Below, piece by piece: positions 7,653 through 8,939 of a stretch of 8,939 nucleotides of DNA (its first letter is position 1; the number at the start of each line of letters is the position of its first letter). Source of the stretch: an uncultured Spirochaetales bacterium (lineage in GTDB: Bacteria > UBP6 > UBA1177); NCBI GenBank assembly GCA_902780365.1, contig CACZFE010000061.1, positions 1-8,939 of the forward strand, read 5' to 3'. A program made the translations under genes and the position numbers. Below the pieces are notes generated by a model. That model saw only the letters and a program-made list of their open reading frames with translations. It searched no databases and had not been told where the DNA came from.

Positions 7653-8938
7653 TAAATCTTCTCGCCGCGCATTGTGTTTTCAAGGATCTCTACAACTTTG
7701 ACAGGGATGATCTTGCCTTTATCCGCCGAAGTTGAACCGGCTATGTGAACGATCAGGTTGTGTTCGCTTCTCCCCATGAAAGTGTCGCCTTTCGGACTTG
7801 CAGATTCGACTAAAACATTGACTGTTCTGCCCAAATATCTGCCGCGGACATCTTTCAATCTTCTTTTTTCAAGATCCAATAGCTCGTTGAGACGAGCGAA
7901 TTTTTCCTCTTCGGGCACATCGTCTGCCATTTTTTCGGCTTTGGTGAAAGGTCTCGGCGAATAGTTGAAAGCAAAGATCGAATCGTAGCCGACTAGATCG
8001 ACAAGTTTCATCGTGTCTTCAAATTCCTCACGTGTTTCTCCCGGGAAACCGACGATAAAATCACTGCTCAAAGCGATGTCCGGGCAGTATTTCCGCGCAA
8101 GTTCCATCTTTTCGATATAGTTTTCAACGGTATAACGCCTGTTCATCAACTTTAAAATACGGTTGTTTCCTGACTGCGCCGGAAGATGCAAGTACGGCAT
8201 AAGGTTTGGAATCTCACCGAATGCTCTTGCAAGTTCCTCGCCGAAATCTTTCGGATGGCTAGTTATGAAACGGATCCTTTTCAAAGCCGTTGTTTCCGAA
8301 ATTTTGTGCAGTAAAGCGGAAAAAGTCTCACCGGTTTCAGGATCTTTGTAACTGTTTACGTTCTGCCCGAGCAGAGTGACTTCCTGAATTCCGCTGTCGA
8401 CCAGCTTTTTAATTTCATCAATAATCACAGCACTTTTCCTGCTGATCTCACGGCCTCTTACAAACGGGACTATACAGTAGCTGCAGAAATTGTTGCAACC
8501 GTGCATAACAGTGACATAGGAAGAATAGGGACTGAAAAAACTTCCTTTCGACCTTGCCGGAAAAATCTCTTCGCGCTCAAGAGAATCGGCCTTGTTTGAA
8601 ACGAAAGGAAAAACGCCTTTGTTCGCGACATCGGGAATCATGTCTTCCGCGCCGGGGCCGAAAACTCCGTCAACATACGGGATCTTTTCGATTATTTTGC
8701 CGCCAAGCTGCTGGGCTACGCAACCCATTATAAAAATTCTCGTTCCTTTCGATTTTTTCTGCGGCAGATATCTTCCTGCGCAGCTGTAAAGCTTGAGAAG
8801 CGGCTTTTCACGGACACTGCAGCTGTTTATTATGATAAGTTCGGCCTCTTCAGCATTTTCAGTATATTCCCAGCCGCTTTCGGCAAGCATGACAGCAACA
8901 CGCTCGCTGTCGTAAACATTCATCTGGCAACCGAAAGT
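7652..8938 (-). CDS. miaB: MiaB, tRNA-2-methylthio-N6-dimethylallyladenosine synthase (5' end cut by window)
   Basis: MiaB is a radical-SAM methylthiotransferase that converts i6A to ms2i6A at position 37 of UNN-decoding tRNAs. The frame continues through the window edge: before the first in-window ATG (8923) it reads TFGCQ, completing the TFGCQMNVYDSE start of the MTTase domain, so only the first few residues are missing. Auxiliary-cluster cysteines lie in GCQMN, NSCSVRE (residue 35 counted from that Met) and MGCVAQ (68). The radical-SAM triad is HGCNNFCSYCIVPFVRG (C143, C147, C150). TLLGQNVNSY (183-192) is MiaB-specific as opposed to RimO or MtaB, and LPAQSGNN and NRRYT follow. The C-terminal TRAM domain spans about 360-415. 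The stop overlaps etfA by one base, forming a two-gene or longer operon. Confidence 0.95.
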   Translation of the reverse strand, partial: TFGCQMNVYDSERVAVMLAESGWEYTENAEEAELIIINSCSVREKPLLKLYSCAGRYLPQKKSKGTRIFIMGCVAQQLGGKIIEKIPYVDGVFGPGAEDMIPDVANKGVFPFVSNKADSLEREEIFPARSKGSFFSPYSSYVTVMHGCNNFCSYCIVPFVRGREISRKSAVIIDEIKKLVDSGIQEVTLLGQNVNSYKDPETGETFSALLHKISETTALKRIRFITSHPKDFGEELARAFGEIPNLMPYLHLPAQSGNNRILKLMNRRYTVENYIEKMELARKYCPDIALSSDFIVGFPGETREEFEDTMKLVDLVGYDSIFAFNYSPRPFTKAEKMADDVPEEEKFARLNELLDLEKRRLKDVRGRYLGRTVNVLVESASPKGDTFMGRSEHNLIVHIAGSTSADKGKIIPVKVVEILENTMRGEKI

Positions 8939-8939
8939 A

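Noticed and set aside
7652..8938. RimO or MtaB instead of MiaB
   Set aside because: The TLLGQNVNSY, NSCSVREK and TFGCQMN motifs match MiaB; RimO and MtaB carry different residues at these places.

Overview
The window reads as chromosomal DNA of a bacterium, probably a Gram-negative-type anaerobe of moderate GC. The clues are an electron-transfer flavoprotein of the type common in anaerobes, a polysaccharide flippase resembling those of Bacteroidetes and related phyla, and housekeeping tRNA-modification genes. I cannot name the phylum. I see no rRNA, tRNA, CRISPR array, insertion sequence or phage gene.

Layout, left to right. (A) Bases 3-2634, minus strand, a tight operon read right to left: nnr (NAD(P)HX repair, epimerase plus dehydratase), then tsaE (t6A tRNA modification ATPase) starting directly after the nnr stop, then an overlapping gene for an EI24/CysZ-like membrane protein. 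In its last third that reading frame becomes the N-terminal part of RuvB, including the Walker A loop, and the frame is still open at the window edge. The change coincides with a sharp jump in GC and leucine codon use, so it is either a novel fusion or, more likely, a chimeric join. (B) Bases 2635-2768, a compact divergent control region: two outward promoters with nearly coincident -10 boxes, and a 15-bp imperfect inverted repeat that covers one -35 box and would form a hairpin at the 5' end of the nnr mRNA. (C) Bases 2769-6679, plus strand: a 14-helix Wzx/MATE-like flippase, a membrane-anchored 602-residue extracytoplasmic protein with its own promoter, and a YkgJ-type CxxCxxCC protein. (D) Bases 6660-8938, minus strand: miaB (5' end cut by the window) coupled to etfA, whose 3' end overlaps that of the YkgJ gene convergently.

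Functionally, A and D hold housekeeping work: metabolite repair, modification at tRNA position 37 (TsaE for t6A, MiaB for ms2i6A) and flavin electron transfer. C looks like envelope biogenesis: one protein moves a lipid-linked glycan across the membrane, and one acts outside it with a possible AMMECR1-like domain followed by an alpha/alpha-toroid. The two points most worth checking are the EI24-RuvB junction and the 602-residue protein.
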